Positions 20,041-28,624 of a stretch of 64,000 nt of DNA are shown in pieces. The stretch is from Pseudomonas morbosilactucae (GTDB lineage Bacteria; Pseudomonadota; Gammaproteobacteria; Pseudomonadales; Pseudomonadaceae), in assembly GCF_023241715.1 (NCBI RefSeq), contig NZ_JALQCW010000003.1, positions 1 through 64,000 on the forward strand. The letters are read 5' to 3'. A program made the translations under genes and the position numbers. The notes beneath the pieces were generated by a model. The model had not been told where the DNA came from, did no database searches, and saw only the letters and a list, made by a program, of their open reading frames with translations. Numbering within the stretch: the stretch's first letter is position 1; every line of letters starts with the position of its first letter.

Positions 20041-21306
20041 TTAGTTGCTCTTCACCGCGTAGTCCGGCTTCTTGTCGTTGCCCGGAATGAACGGGCTCCA
20101 AGGCTGGGCGCGGATCGGGCCTTCGGTCTGCCATACCACGCTGAACTGACCGTCCGGCTGGATCTCGCCGATCATCACCGGCTTGTGCAGGTGGTGGTTG
20201 GTCTTGTCCATGGTCAGGGTGTAGCCCGACGGCGCGTTGAAGGTCTGGCCGGCCAGGGCCTCGCGGACTTTGTCGACGTCGGTGGACTTGGCCTTCTCGA
20301 CGGCCTGGGCCCACATGTGGATGCCCACGTAGGTGGCTTCCATCGGGTCGTTGGTCACGGCCTTGTCAGCGCCCGGCAAGTTCTTGGCCTTGGCGTAGGC
20401 TTTCCAGTCAGCGACGAACTTCTTGTTCACCGGGTTCTCCACGGACTGGAAGTAGTTCCAGGCGGCGAGGTTGCCCACCAGCGGCTTGGTGTCGATGCCG
20501 CGCAGTTCTTCCTCACCCACGGAGAAGGCCACCACCGGTACGTCGGTGGCTTTCAGGCCCTGGTTGGCCAGTTCTTTGTAGAACGGCACGTTGGAGTCGC
20601 CGTTGACCGTGGAGATGACCGCGGTCTTGCCGCCTGCGGAGAACTTCTTGATGTTGGCGACGATGGTTTGATAGTCGGCGTGGCCGAAGGGGGTGTAGAC
20701 CTCTTCGATGTCCTTGTCCGCTACACCTTTGGAGTGCAGGAACGAACGCAAAATCTTGTTGGTGGTGCGCGGGTACACGTAGTCGGTGCCCAGCAGGAAG
20801 AAACGCTTGGCGCTGCCGCCGTCTTCGCTCATCAGGTACTCAACCGCAGGAATCGCCTGCTGGTTCGGCGCGGCGCCGGTGTAGAACACGTTAGGCGACA
20901 TCTCTTCGCCTTCGTACTGCACCGGGTAGAACAGCAGTCCGTTGAGTTCCTCGAACACCGGCAGCACGGATTTGCGCGACACCGAGGTCCAGCAACCGAA
21001 CACCACCGCGACCTTGTCCTGGGTCAGCAACTGGCGGCCTTTCTCCGCGAACAGCGGCCAATTGGACGCCGGGTCCACGACTACGGCTTCGAGCTTCTTG
21101 CCATTGACCCCGCCCTTGGCGTTGATCTCGTCAATGGTCATCAACGCCATGTCTTTGAGCGAGGTTTCGGAAATCGCCATGGTCCCCGACAGCGAGTGCA
21201 GGATACCGACCTTGATGGTTTCGGCGGCCTGGACGGTCCAGGCCATGCCCATCGCGGCAATCGATGCCGATAGTGTGAAAGCCTTGATCAAGCTACGACG
21301 CTTCAT
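20041..21306 (-). CDS. urtA: Urea ABC transporter substrate-binding protein UrtA
   Basis: A 421-residue periplasmic binding protein of the branched-chain amino-acid/amide family. The signal peptide covers residues 1-28 (MKRRSLIKAF, ending VQAAE) and carries a twin-arginine-like RR. The mature protein opens TIKVGILHSLSGTMAISE, the UrtA/FmdD signature, and shows GCWTSVSRKSVLPV. It binds urea for the UrtBCDE importer. It is first in an operon that continues through urtBCDE into the ure genes, giving uptake plus hydrolysis in one unit. Confidence 0.95.
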   Translation of the reverse strand: MKRRSLIKAFTLSASIAAMGMAWTVQAAETIKVGILHSLSGTMAISETSLKDMALMTIDEINAKGGVNGKKLEAVVVDPASNWPLFAEKGRQLLTQDKVAVVFGCWTSVSRKSVLPVFEELNGLLFYPVQYEGEEMSPNVFYTGAAPNQQAIPAVEYLMSEDGGSAKRFFLLGTDYVYPRTTNKILRSFLHSKGVADKDIEEVYTPFGHADYQTIVANIKKFSAGGKTAVISTVNGDSNVPFYKELANQGLKATDVPVVAFSVGEEELRGIDTKPLVGNLAAWNYFQSVENPVNKKFVADWKAYAKAKNLPGADKAVTNDPMEATYVGIHMWAQAVEKAKSTDVDKVREALAGQTFNAPSGYTLTMDKTNHHLHKPVMIGEIQPDGQFSVVWQTEGPIRAQPWSPFIPGNDKKPDYAVKSN

Positions 21307-21371
21307 TGTGCGATCTCCATGAACTTATGAGTTTTCTTGGTTGGCAGATGCGGACTACTGAAGGGGTGTTT

Positions 21372-21386
21372 TGCAAGGGGTGTGCC
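21372..21386 (-). promoter_or_regulatory. Sigma-54 promoter for the urt-ure operon
   Basis: Minus strand GGCACACCCCTTGCA: GG and GC are separated by exactly 10 nt, and the GGCAC/TTGCA halves match the -24/-12 consensus TGGCAC-N5-TTGCA except for one flanking base. The urtA ATG is about 66 nt downstream. It implies RpoN- and NtrC-dependent expression under nitrogen limitation. Confidence 0.78.
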
Positions 21387-21470
21387 TAGTCGGCGCAGGG
21401 CATGAAAACGTCGCTTTACGTGCAGGGGCGGGGCAGGCGATGCCCCAGGATGGGGCCTCGGCGAGAGGGT

Positions 21471-21498
21471 GGTGCGCTGAGGTGCATCATTGTGGTGC
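21471..21498. promoter_or_regulatory. Possible NtrC enhancer half-sites
   Basis: GGTGC occurs at 21471, 21481 and 21494, on nearly the same face of the helix, about 90-120 bp upstream of the sigma-54 element. NtrC recognises GCACC/GGTGC dyads. These copies are direct rather than inverted, so this is a weak call. Confidence 0.35.
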
Positions 21499-21515
21499 TG
21501 CCGCTGGGCGGCAGC
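21497..21515 (-). terminator. Hairpin after the small repeat-protein gene
   Basis: GCTGCCG and CGGCAGC form a 7-bp stem with a 5-nt loop, 19 nt past the stop of the gene at 21534. There is no T-run, so termination is not assured. Confidence 0.4.
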
Positions 21516-21533
21516 CGTGCTCAGAAGGGGGCG

Positions 21534-21842
21534 TCAATTCACGCCGGGGAAGGCGTCGACGTATTGGATGGTGAAGTCGGGAAAGGAGTCGACGATCTGG
21601 ACCTTGTAATCGGGAAAGCTGTTGACGATTTTCCACTCGCCTGGCGAGTCGGCAAACGCGTTCACCTGCTTCACCTTCAGGTCGGGAAAGGAGTGCACCA
21701 CCTTGACTTTGTAGTCGGGAAAACTGTCGACGAAGTGGATGTTGCCGTAGATCCTCGACACATCGACTGAGCTTGCGGCCCAGGCGGAAGAGCAAGCGAT
21801 CATCAGCAGCGAGAGAGAAGCGGTTTTCCACATAAGGCTCAT
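21534..21842 (-). CDS. Small exported repeat protein, 7(1) septoil-knot-like
   Basis: A 102-residue protein with a signal peptide (residues 1-22, ending SSAWA). The mature part is built from about six short strands of the form x-V-x-S-F-P-D-Y-K-V: residues 35-45, 48-57, 59-70 (degenerate, with FADSPGEW), 71-81, 82-92 and 93-100. This pattern, with IYG before the first strand and FADSPGEW in the middle, is what I remember for the 7(1) septoil-knot family, whose members are predicted to fold into a deeply knotted chain. That family link is from memory. Function is unknown. It is monocistronic, upstream of the urea operon. Confidence 0.7.
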   Translation of the reverse strand: MSLMWKTASLSLLMIACSSAWAASSVDVSRIYGNIHFVDSFPDYKVKVVHSFPDLKVKQVNAFADSPGEWKIVNSFPDYKVQIVDSFPDFTIQYVDAFPGVN

Positions 21843-21969
21843 CCTGAGAAAAGTACCGCGCGCAGTCTAAAGGCAATGCGCGCCCCTCGAAAGCATCCCT
21901 CTTGTCCCCATTTTTGAGCGGGCTTGCCAGTGATCAGGCCCCCGAATTTTGTAGAAGTCTCAAGACCGT

Positions 21970-21995
21970 GATCGCCGGCAAGCCGGCGCCTACAA
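21970..21995. repeat. REP palindrome
   Basis: The core CGCCGGCAAGCCGGCG at 21973-21988 with flanks GAT and CTACAAGG matches the Pseudomonas REP consensus. A second degenerate copy (GATCGTCGGCAACGGG) follows near 22066. The two lie in the 250-nt gap before the ABC permease gene, which holds nothing else recognisable. Confidence 0.75.
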
Positions 21996-22093
21996 GGTCG
22001 GGTTCACGACGGGCAGCCAATCCAACCCCACCTAGCGATCAGTCCTTCAAATTTGAAGGCCGTGATCGTCGGCAACGGGGTTACGGCATGGCG

Positions 22094-23104
22094 TTAACGG
22101 CGGCGCATCAGGCCGATGAAGAACAGGCCGCCGATGGCCGCGGTGGCGATGCCGATGGGCAGGTCTTCGGGGGCGATCAGGGTGCGGGCAGCGACGTCGA
22201 CCCAGACCAGGAACAGGCTGCCCAGCAGCACGCACACCGGCAACAGGCGACGGTGCTCGGCACCCACCAGGCGTCGGGCGATGTGCGGCACCATGAGCCC
22301 GACAAAACCGATGGAGCCGCTGATGGACACCAGCACCCCGGTCATCAGCGACGCAATCAGGAACACCCGCAAGCGCACGTTGCGCGCGTTCAGCCCCAGG
22401 GTCACGGCGGTCTGTTCGCCGGCCATCAGCGCATTCAGCGGCCGGGCCATGCCCAGCAGCAACAGCAGCCCCACCAGCACGCTGGCCGCGGGCACGGCCA
22501 GCAGTTCCCAGCGCGCCAGGCCGAGGCCGCCGAGCATCCAGAACATCACCGCCGAACTGGCCCGGTGGTCGCCCATAAACAGCAACAGGTTGGCCGCCGC
22601 CATCATCACGAAGGACACCGCCACCCCGCACAGCAGCAACCGGTCACTGTCCAGGCGGCCGTGGCGGGCGGCGATGCCGAGCACCAGCAGCATGCTCAGC
22701 AGGGCGCCGATAAAGGCCGCCAGGGGCAAGGTCAGCAGGCCGATGATTTCCCCCACATGCAGCACCACGATCACCGCGCCGAGCGTGGCGCCCGAGGTCA
22801 CCCCCAGCAGGTGCGGGTCGGCCAGGGGGTTGCGCGTCACCGCTTGCAGCACCGCGCCGATCAACGCCAAGCCGGCGCCCACCAGGGCACCGAGGAGCAT
22901 GCGCGGTACGCGGATCAGCCAGACGATATGTTCCTGGCCCGCAGTCCAGTCCACGGCGCCCAGGCCCAGGGCCTTGTGCAGCAGAATGCGCCAGACCACC
23001 TCCACCGGCACCCGCGCCGGGCCAAAGCCCAGGGACAGCACGCACGACAACAGCAGCGCGGCGCCCAGGAACATCAGCAACACGGCATAACGACGGCTGG
23101 TCAT
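22094..23104 (-). CDS. FecCD-family ABC permease (metal/siderophore import)
   Basis: A 336-residue BtuC/FecCD-type permease with about ten hydrophobic helices. Signatures include PRMLLGALVGAGLALIGAVL (about 70-90) and the coupling region GPIGFVGLMVPH as IGFVGLMVPHIARRLVG near residue 270. It is last of a four-gene run in the order receptor, ATPase, binding protein, permease, which matches PA2911-PA2914 of P. aeruginosa as I recall. It overlaps the binding-protein stop by four bases. See the Zur-like operator at 27064 for the likely metal. Confidence 0.9.
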   Translation of the reverse strand: MTSRRYAVLLMFLGAALLLSCVLSLGFGPARVPVEVVWRILLHKALGLGAVDWTAGQEHIVWLIRVPRMLLGALVGAGLALIGAVLQAVTRNPLADPHLLGVTSGATLGAVIVVLHVGEIIGLLTLPLAAFIGALLSMLLVLGIAARHGRLDSDRLLLCGVAVSFVMMAAANLLLFMGDHRASSAVMFWMLGGLGLARWELLAVPAASVLVGLLLLLGMARPLNALMAGEQTAVTLGLNARNVRLRVFLIASLMTGVLVSISGSIGFVGLMVPHIARRLVGAEHRRLLPVCVLLGSLFLVWVDVAARTLIAPEDLPIGIATAAIGGLFFIGLMRRR

Positions 23105-24060
23105 TCGCCGTGGAAACCTTTGGCCAGGGTTTCCACCGCCAGCACGTTGTCGATGCCCGGGGTGGCTTGCACGTAGGGGATGACGATAAAGCGCTGGTTC
23201 TTGATGGCGTCCACCGATTGCAGGGCCTTGTTGGCCAGGAGGAATTGCTGCTTCTGCTCGGCGGTGACTTCGCTGTAGTCGACGATGACGATCACCTGCG
23301 GGTTGCGCTCGACCACGGTTTCCCAGTTGACCCGGGTCCAGCTGGCGTCGACGTCATCGAGGATATTGCGCCCGCCGGCGGCGTCGATCAGCGCTTGGGG
23401 CATGCCCAGGCGCCCGGAGGTCATGGCCCGGTCTTCACCGCTGTCGTAGAGGAACACCCGGGGCTTGTCCTTGGGCAGGTCCTGTTGCACCTCGGCCACC
23501 TGGGCTTGCATCTGCGCGATCAGGGTATTGGCGCGGTCTTGCACGTCGAAGATCCGGCCCAGGTTGCGCAGGTCGTTGTAGGTGTCGTCGAGGCTGGCGG
23601 CCGGGCGCTTCATGACAAAGGCGCACGACTCGGTCAGCTCATACACATTGATGCCCAGGGGCGCCAGGGTTTGCGGGGTCAGGTCGCCGCCGATGCGCAT
23701 GCCGTAGTCCCAGCCGGCGAAAAGGAAATCAACGTTGGCGTTGAGCAGGGTTTCCACCGACGGGTACTTGGGCGCCAGCTCCGGCAGGCCGTCCAGCAGG
23801 CTGCTCATTTGCGGGGTCACGGCCTTCCAGCCGCTGATGCCGCTGTAGCCGACCATGCGCGACTTGAGCCCCAGGGCCAGCATCATCTGGGTCATGTTGA
23901 TGTCATGGCTCAGGGCGTGGCGGGGCGCTTCCTTGAACGTCACGTCGCGGTTGCAACTGTGCACGGTCAAAGGGTAACGGGTGGCTTCGGCAAAGGCTGG
24001 GGCGGCGCCCAGGAACAGGGCCAGGCACAGGCTGGAGCGGAGCAGGGAGCGCAAGGTCAT
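23101..24060 (-). CDS. Periplasmic substrate-binding protein of the ABC importer
   Basis: A 319-residue class III binding protein (BtuF/FepB type). Signal peptide residues 1-24 (ending PAFA). The two lobes are joined by a long helix, as seen from VETLLNANVDFLFAGWDYGM through RAMTSGRLGMPQALIDAAGG to NWETVVERNPQVIVIVDY. His and Met residues cluster early (HALSHDINMTQMM), which could serve metal or metallophore recognition. Overlaps its neighbours by four bases on both sides, so the three ABC genes are one translational unit. Confidence 0.88.
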   Translation of the reverse strand: MTLRSLLRSSLCLALFLGAAPAFAEATRYPLTVHSCNRDVTFKEAPRHALSHDINMTQMMLALGLKSRMVGYSGISGWKAVTPQMSSLLDGLPELAPKYPSVETLLNANVDFLFAGWDYGMRIGGDLTPQTLAPLGINVYELTESCAFVMKRPAASLDDTYNDLRNLGRIFDVQDRANTLIAQMQAQVAEVQQDLPKDKPRVFLYDSGEDRAMTSGRLGMPQALIDAAGGRNILDDVDASWTRVNWETVVERNPQVIVIVDYSEVTAEQKQQFLLANKALQSVDAIKNQRFIVIPYVQATPGIDNVLAVETLAKGFHGE

Positions 24061-24845
24061 GGTTGGGTTATCCAGGTAATGCGTGGGTAGCCGGACAGCG
24101 GATGGCGGTCGACCAGGGCCTCGACGCCAAACACCTCGCGCAACAGCTCGACGGTGAGGACTTCGGTGGGGGTGCCACTGGCGACGATGCGTCCGTGGTG
24201 GATGACGTACAGCCGGTCGCAGAAGGCGGCGGCCAGGTTCAGGTCGTGGATGCTGGCCAGGGTGCCGATGCCCAGGCGTTTCACCCGTTGCAGCAGTTCC
24301 AGCTGGTAGCGCGGGTCAAGGTGGTTGGTGGGCTCGTCGAGCACCAGCAGTTGCGGCTGTTGGGTCAGGGCCCGGGCCAGGATCACTCGCTGCTTTTCCC
24401 CGCCCGAGAGGGTGGCGAAGGCGTGGTCTTCAAAGCCCAGCAGGCCCACCGATTCCAGGGCGTCGCGGGCGATGCGCCGGTCTTCCAGGCTGTCACCGTC
24501 GAACAGGCCCTTGTGTGGCGTGCGGCCCATGGCGACCACCTCCTCCACGCTCAGGCCGAAGGCGTCGGGAAACTCCTGCAGGACCACGGCGATGCGTTGT
24601 GCGCACCAGCGTGGCGACTGCTTCCAGACGTTGTGATGGGCCAGTTGCACCTCGCCCTGTTGCGGCTTGCTGAAACGGTAGGCGCAGCGCAGCAGGCTGG
24701 TCTTGCCGCTGCCATTGGGGCCGATCAGGCCGACGAACTCGCCGGGCGCCACCTGCAGGCTGGCGTCACGCAGTTGGAACTGGTGATGACAGTGGCCCTG
24801 GCCCAAGGGCGTCCAGGCCAGATTGGTGAGGTTCAGCGAGGTCAT
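24057..24845 (-). CDS. FecE/BtuD-type ABC ATPase
   Basis: A 262-residue ATPase with Walker A GPNGSGKTSLLRC (about residues 42-54), signature LSGGEKQRVILARAL and Walker B LLVLDEPTNHLDPRYQ, followed by the switch histidine (ASIHDLNLA). It energises the FecCD-type permease and binding protein encoded downstream, with which it overlaps. It follows the TonB receptor gene by 18 nt, placing outer- and inner-membrane steps in one operon. Confidence 0.92.
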   Translation of the reverse strand: MTSLNLTNLAWTPLGQGHCHHQFQLRDASLQVAPGEFVGLIGPNGSGKTSLLRCAYRFSKPQQGEVQLAHHNVWKQSPRWCAQRIAVVLQEFPDAFGLSVEEVVAMGRTPHKGLFDGDSLEDRRIARDALESVGLLGFEDHAFATLSGGEKQRVILARALTQQPQLLVLDEPTNHLDPRYQLELLQRVKRLGIGTLASIHDLNLAAAFCDRLYVIHHGRIVASGTPTEVLTVELLREVFGVEALVDRHPLSGYPRITWITQP

Positions 24846-24863
24846 GGGTGTCCGATGGCAGGG

Positions 24864-26993
24864 TTAGAAGGTGTAGTCGGCCGTGAGGAAAAACGAGCGG
24901 GGTTCGCCGAGGATCCATTGTTGGCCGTCATTGTATTGGCTTTGAGCGTATTGGCGATCGAACAGATTGTTCAGTTCAAGGCCCAGGGTGGTATTGGGCA
25001 GGGCTTTCCACGACAGCGTCGCATCCACCACGGTGTAGCTGGGCAGCTCATTGCGGTTGGCCATGTCGGCGTAGCGGGCATCCACATAGCGCACGCCGGC
25101 ACCGGCTTGCAGTTGGTCATTGAGGGCCTTGCTCAGCCACAGGTTGGCGGTGCGCCGGGGCACATCCACCGGGCGGTTGCCATCGCGGGAGACCTGCACG
25201 CCGTTGACGTCCTGCTGGAAGTCGTCGTACTGGGCTCGGACAAAGGCCGCGTTGGCCTGCAGTTGCCAGGCGTCGGGCAATTGCAGGTCGAGGCTGGCTT
25301 CCAGGCCGTTGGAGGATTGCTGGCCGACCTGCTGCTTGAGGTTCGGGTCGCCAGGCACATCGGTCAGCAGCTTCTTTTTCACGATGTGGTAGGCCGCCAG
25401 GGTCCATTCGCCACGTTGGTTCCAGAACAGCTGCTTGAGGCCGATCTCGCTTTGCCGGGCGCTGGACAGGTCGAACTGCTGTTGGCTCGGGCTCAGGGAG
25501 ATCAGCCCGCCGACCCCATCGGTGCTGGTGGAGTACTGGCCGTACAACGAGGTGTCCGCGGTCACCGCGAACACCAGCCCGGCCTTCCAGTTGTTGCCGG
25601 TCAGGGTCTTGTCGCTCTGGCTGGCGTCCACCAGGTTGTCGCGGTCGACGTGCACGTAGTCACGACGAATGCCGGTCACCAGGGACCAGCGCTCGCTGAG
25701 TTGGGTGCGGTTTTCGGCAAAGGCCGACATCTGCTTGGTGGTGGTCTTGAACTGATCGCGGTAGGCGTCTGAGCTGGAGAAGCCGCCCTGGACCGGATTG
25801 TTCGGGTCCAGGGGCTGGCCGCCGAGCGGTGCGTCGGTGAATGGCGAGTTGTTTTTCAGGTGGAAGCGAATCCGGTTGTAGTCCACGCCGGTCAGGGTCT
25901 GGCTGTCGAGGCCAAACAGGCTGTGCTTGAAGGTAAAGGTCTGGCGGTCGCCCACCTGTTCTTGCTGGTGGCCGATGGCGAAGTAGCCGCTGCGGCTCAG
26001 TTGCTGGGTCGCAGCGTTCCAGTTGTAGTTCTCAGCGTTCTGCCAGCGACGCTGGGCCTTGAGGTAGTACAGCTCGTTGCTGGCGCTGAGGTGATCGGAG
26101 ATTTGCCACTCGCTGGTCAGGCGGGTCCATTGATCGTTGTAGTGCTGTTTGTCGTCGCTGACGTTGTAGTTCTTGTCCCGCAGGCTTTTGTGGAAGCGGC
26201 CGTCGATCAGCGGCGTACCGAAGCTGTTCATCGGGTTCTGGTCGCCGTAGTCGTGGGCCAGGGTGAAGGCCAGGTCGTCGCTGGCCTGCCAGCGCAGCGC
26301 GGCGCTGACGAAGTCGCCAGAGGAATCGCCACGGTCGATCCAGCCGTTGCTGCGCAGGCGATTGAGGTTCAGCCGATAGCTCAGGGTGTCACTCAGGGAG
26401 CCACCACTGTCCAGGGCCTGTTGCTGGCGGTCGTAGGAGCCGTAGCCCAGGCGCAGGTGGTTTTCGATCTCGCCGCTGAAGGGCTTTTTCGGCACGGTGT
26501 TGATTACCGCCCCGGTGGCGCCTTCGCCGTACAGCACCGACGCCGGGCCGCGCAGCACGTCCACCCGTTCCACGGCCCAGCTGTCCACCGGGAAGGTCAC
26601 GGTGCCCATGCCGCTGTACATACGGTTGCCGTCATAGAGTTGCATCACTGAGCCCTGGCCGGTAAAGCCCCGCGCCGACAGCGAGGTGCCGCCGTCGCCC
26701 GGGGTGCCGGTACGGCTGATGCCGGTGCTGCGGGACACGGCGTCCTGCACGCTGCGATCGCCCCGGGCGCGAATGCGTTCGCCGCTCAGGCTTTCGGTGC
26801 TGGCCGGGGTCTGCAAGGCGCTGAGGTTGAGGCGGGAACCGGCGCTGGTCGGGGTTTGCAGGCTGACGGTGTCGCTGTCATTGGCGGGCGCGGTGATGGT
26901 GCCGGTGGGCAAGGTCAATGGCTGGGCCGAATCTGCATGGGCGTTGGTGGCCAGGGGCAGCAGGCAAAGGCTGGAAAGCAGGTATTTGTTCAT
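24864..26993 (-). CDS. TonB-dependent outer-membrane receptor
   Basis: A 709-residue receptor. Signal peptide residues 1-20; plug domain about 50-180, with RDRSVQDAVSRSTGISRTGT-like start and the PASVLYGEGATGAVINTV signature; then a 22-strand barrel ending in the C-terminal aromatic YTF. The start is the ATG at 26991-26993; an in-frame upstream start at 27050 lacks a signal sequence at its end. It imports a chelate for the adjacent ABC system. The siderophore-receptor family assignment is general. A Zur-like operator 71 nt upstream suggests a zinc-related substrate and not iron. Confidence 0.88.
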   Translation of the reverse strand: MNKYLLSSLCLLPLATNAHADSAQPLTLPTGTITAPANDSDTVSLQTPTSAGSRLNLSALQTPASTESLSGERIRARGDRSVQDAVSRSTGISRTGTPGDGGTSLSARGFTGQGSVMQLYDGNRMYSGMGTVTFPVDSWAVERVDVLRGPASVLYGEGATGAVINTVPKKPFSGEIENHLRLGYGSYDRQQQALDSGGSLSDTLSYRLNLNRLRSNGWIDRGDSSGDFVSAALRWQASDDLAFTLAHDYGDQNPMNSFGTPLIDGRFHKSLRDKNYNVSDDKQHYNDQWTRLTSEWQISDHLSASNELYYLKAQRRWQNAENYNWNAATQQLSRSGYFAIGHQQEQVGDRQTFTFKHSLFGLDSQTLTGVDYNRIRFHLKNNSPFTDAPLGGQPLDPNNPVQGGFSSSDAYRDQFKTTTKQMSAFAENRTQLSERWSLVTGIRRDYVHVDRDNLVDASQSDKTLTGNNWKAGLVFAVTADTSLYGQYSTSTDGVGGLISLSPSQQQFDLSSARQSEIGLKQLFWNQRGEWTLAAYHIVKKKLLTDVPGDPNLKQQVGQQSSNGLEASLDLQLPDAWQLQANAAFVRAQYDDFQQDVNGVQVSRDGNRPVDVPRRTANLWLSKALNDQLQAGAGVRYVDARYADMANRNELPSYTVVDATLSWKALPNTTLGLELNNLFDRQYAQSQYNDGQQWILGEPRSFFLTADYTF

Positions 26994-27063
26994 GGGGACT
27001 TTGAGTCGCTTCTTCGAGGAGGCTGCCCGCGGCCATAAAACCGCGGGCATGGATCTTACACTT

Positions 27064-27084
27064 AAATGTTACTAAGTAACATTT
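27064..27084. promoter_or_regulatory. Zur-like operator
   Basis: A perfect inverted repeat with 9-bp arms AAATGTTAC and GTAACATTT around TAA. The gammaproteobacterial Zur box is AAATGTTATAnTATAACATTT; spacing and flanks agree, with symmetrical T-to-C and A-to-G changes in the inner positions. It lies 71 nt before the TonB receptor ATG. The Fur consensus does not fit. Confidence 0.68.
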
Positions 27085-27148
27085 GTGGCGCTCGACATTA
27101 AAGCGCCCGAAGTTTACAGACCCTTCTACCGCGCGCATCTCGGCTGTT

Positions 27149-28531
27149 TCATGTTGAAGATGAAGTGGATTCAGTCGAGCGGTTGAAGCGCGACAGCAGC
27201 AGCTTGTCCAGCAGCCAGACGGCGATCAGCGACGCCCCGACCAGGGGAAAGGCCAGCGCCAGGCCCGCCATCACCAGCATCGCGGTTTTCCATTTCGGCA
27301 AGTCATGACGCAGCGGTGGCACCCCGAGCCGACCCTGGGGACGACGCTGCCACCAGATCACCAGGCCACTGATGGCGCTGAGCATGATCATCAGGCAGAC
27401 CACCAGCACCACCAACTGATTGATGCGCCCGAACAGTTTGCCCTCGTGCAGCATCACGCCCATTTCAGTGGCGCGGGCGACCAGGCTGTATTGCTCCCAG
27501 CGCACATCGGCCAGGACCTTGCCGGTGTATTGATCGACATGCAGGGTGGCGTCGTTGCGCGGGTCATCGGCAAACACGGCGACGGTGAACACGCCGCTGG
27601 CGCTGGTGGGCAGGGTAATGCTGTAGCCCGGCTCGACCTGGCGCTGTTCGGCGGTGTCCTGCACCTGTTGCAGGCTGATCACCGGTGCCGCCGGCGCGCT
27701 GCTGGCGCCGCTGTGGGCCATGTGCTCGGCGTGGTCGCCGGACATCGGCATCGGCGTGTTTTCCATGGCCCAGGGCACGGTCTGGCGAGTGGCGCTGTTG
27801 AGCACCCGGGCCTGCTCGTCGGACTTGGGCACGTCGTTCCACATGGCCGCCGGAAAACGGTTCCACAGGTCGGCGTACTGCTTGCCCCAGAAACCGGTCC
27901 AGGTCATGCCGCTGAGCAGCATCAACAACAGCAGGGCGGCGCCCCAGAAGCCGGTCACGGCATGCAGGTCGCGCCACAGCACACGGCCACGGCTGCTGAA
28001 GCGGGGCCAGAGTACGCCGGCCGACGATTTGCCCCGGGGCCACCACAGGTACAGGCCCGAGACCACCAGCACGATGCCCCAGCCGGCGGCCAGCTCCACC
28101 AGGCGGTCGCCCACGGTGCCGATCATCAGCTCGCCATGAATGGCCCGGGCCACGGCCTGCAAGTGGGTCTTGGCGTTCTGCTCGCCGAGAATGTCACCGT
28201 GGTAGGGGTCGACGAACACATTGAGTTCGTCGGCCCCCTTTTGCACCACGAATTGCGCGCTGCGTTCGGCGTTGATCGGCGGCAGGTACTGTTTGATCTG
28301 CGCCTGGGGGTAAGCCGCCTGTACCCGTTTGAGCTGTTCGTCGGCGCTGAGGCGGTGATGCCCGGCCGGGACGTTGAGCAGCTCGCCATACATCAGCGGG
28401 TCGAGCTGGGGTTTGAACAGGTAGATGATGCCAGTCAAAGACAGCATCACCATGAACGGGGCCACGAACAGCCCGGCGTAGAAGTGCCAGCGCCAGGCCA
28501 GGTTGTAGAACGAGGGTTTGGGTCGGGTCAT
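27149..28531 (-). CDS. PepSY-domain inner-membrane protein, copper cluster
   Basis: A 460-residue PepSY-associated membrane protein. One helix near the N terminus (about 14-36), PepSY regions around 60-130 and 290-350, and three further helices (about 145-165, 190-212, 370-392) plus a last near the C terminus. A His/Met-rich loop, PMPMSGDHAEHMAHSG (about residues 257-272), is typical of copper handling. P. aeruginosa encodes a similar protein beside oprC. It follows oprC by about 93 nt on the same strand. Likely an inner-membrane step (reduction or transfer) in copper acquisition. Confidence 0.82.
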   Translation of the reverse strand: MTRPKPSFYNLAWRWHFYAGLFVAPFMVMLSLTGIIYLFKPQLDPLMYGELLNVPAGHHRLSADEQLKRVQAAYPQAQIKQYLPPINAERSAQFVVQKGADELNVFVDPYHGDILGEQNAKTHLQAVARAIHGELMIGTVGDRLVELAAGWGIVLVVSGLYLWWPRGKSSAGVLWPRFSSRGRVLWRDLHAVTGFWGAALLLLMLLSGMTWTGFWGKQYADLWNRFPAAMWNDVPKSDEQARVLNSATRQTVPWAMENTPMPMSGDHAEHMAHSGASSAPAAPVISLQQVQDTAEQRQVEPGYSITLPTSASGVFTVAVFADDPRNDATLHVDQYTGKVLADVRWEQYSLVARATEMGVMLHEGKLFGRINQLVVLVVCLMIMLSAISGLVIWWQRRPQGRLGVPPLRHDLPKWKTAMLVMAGLALAFPLVGASLIAVWLLDKLLLSRFNRSTESTSSST

Positions 28532-28577
28532 CAGGGAGCGCTCCGCATAGGCCTTTATTGTGTTGTTTGTGTCGCTT

Positions 28578-28598
28578 GATCGCTGGCGAGCCGGCTCC
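28578..28598. repeat. REP-like palindrome after oprC
   Basis: GATCGCTGGCGAGCCGGCTCC is a degenerate REP core in the 93-nt gap between oprC and the PepSY gene, again in an intra-operon spacer. Confidence 0.5.
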
Positions 28599-28624
28599 AG
28601 GAGTCGGCCCGTCGGCGATGGGCG

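Noticed and set aside
22094..26993. Vitamin B12 (BtuB/BtuCDF) importer because of nearby cob genes
   Set aside because: No B12 riboswitch, receptor motifs not BtuB-specific, and a Zur-like operator instead.
27064..27084. Fur box in front of the TonB receptor
   Set aside because: The dyad does not match GATAAT hexamers; spacing and sequence fit Zur better.
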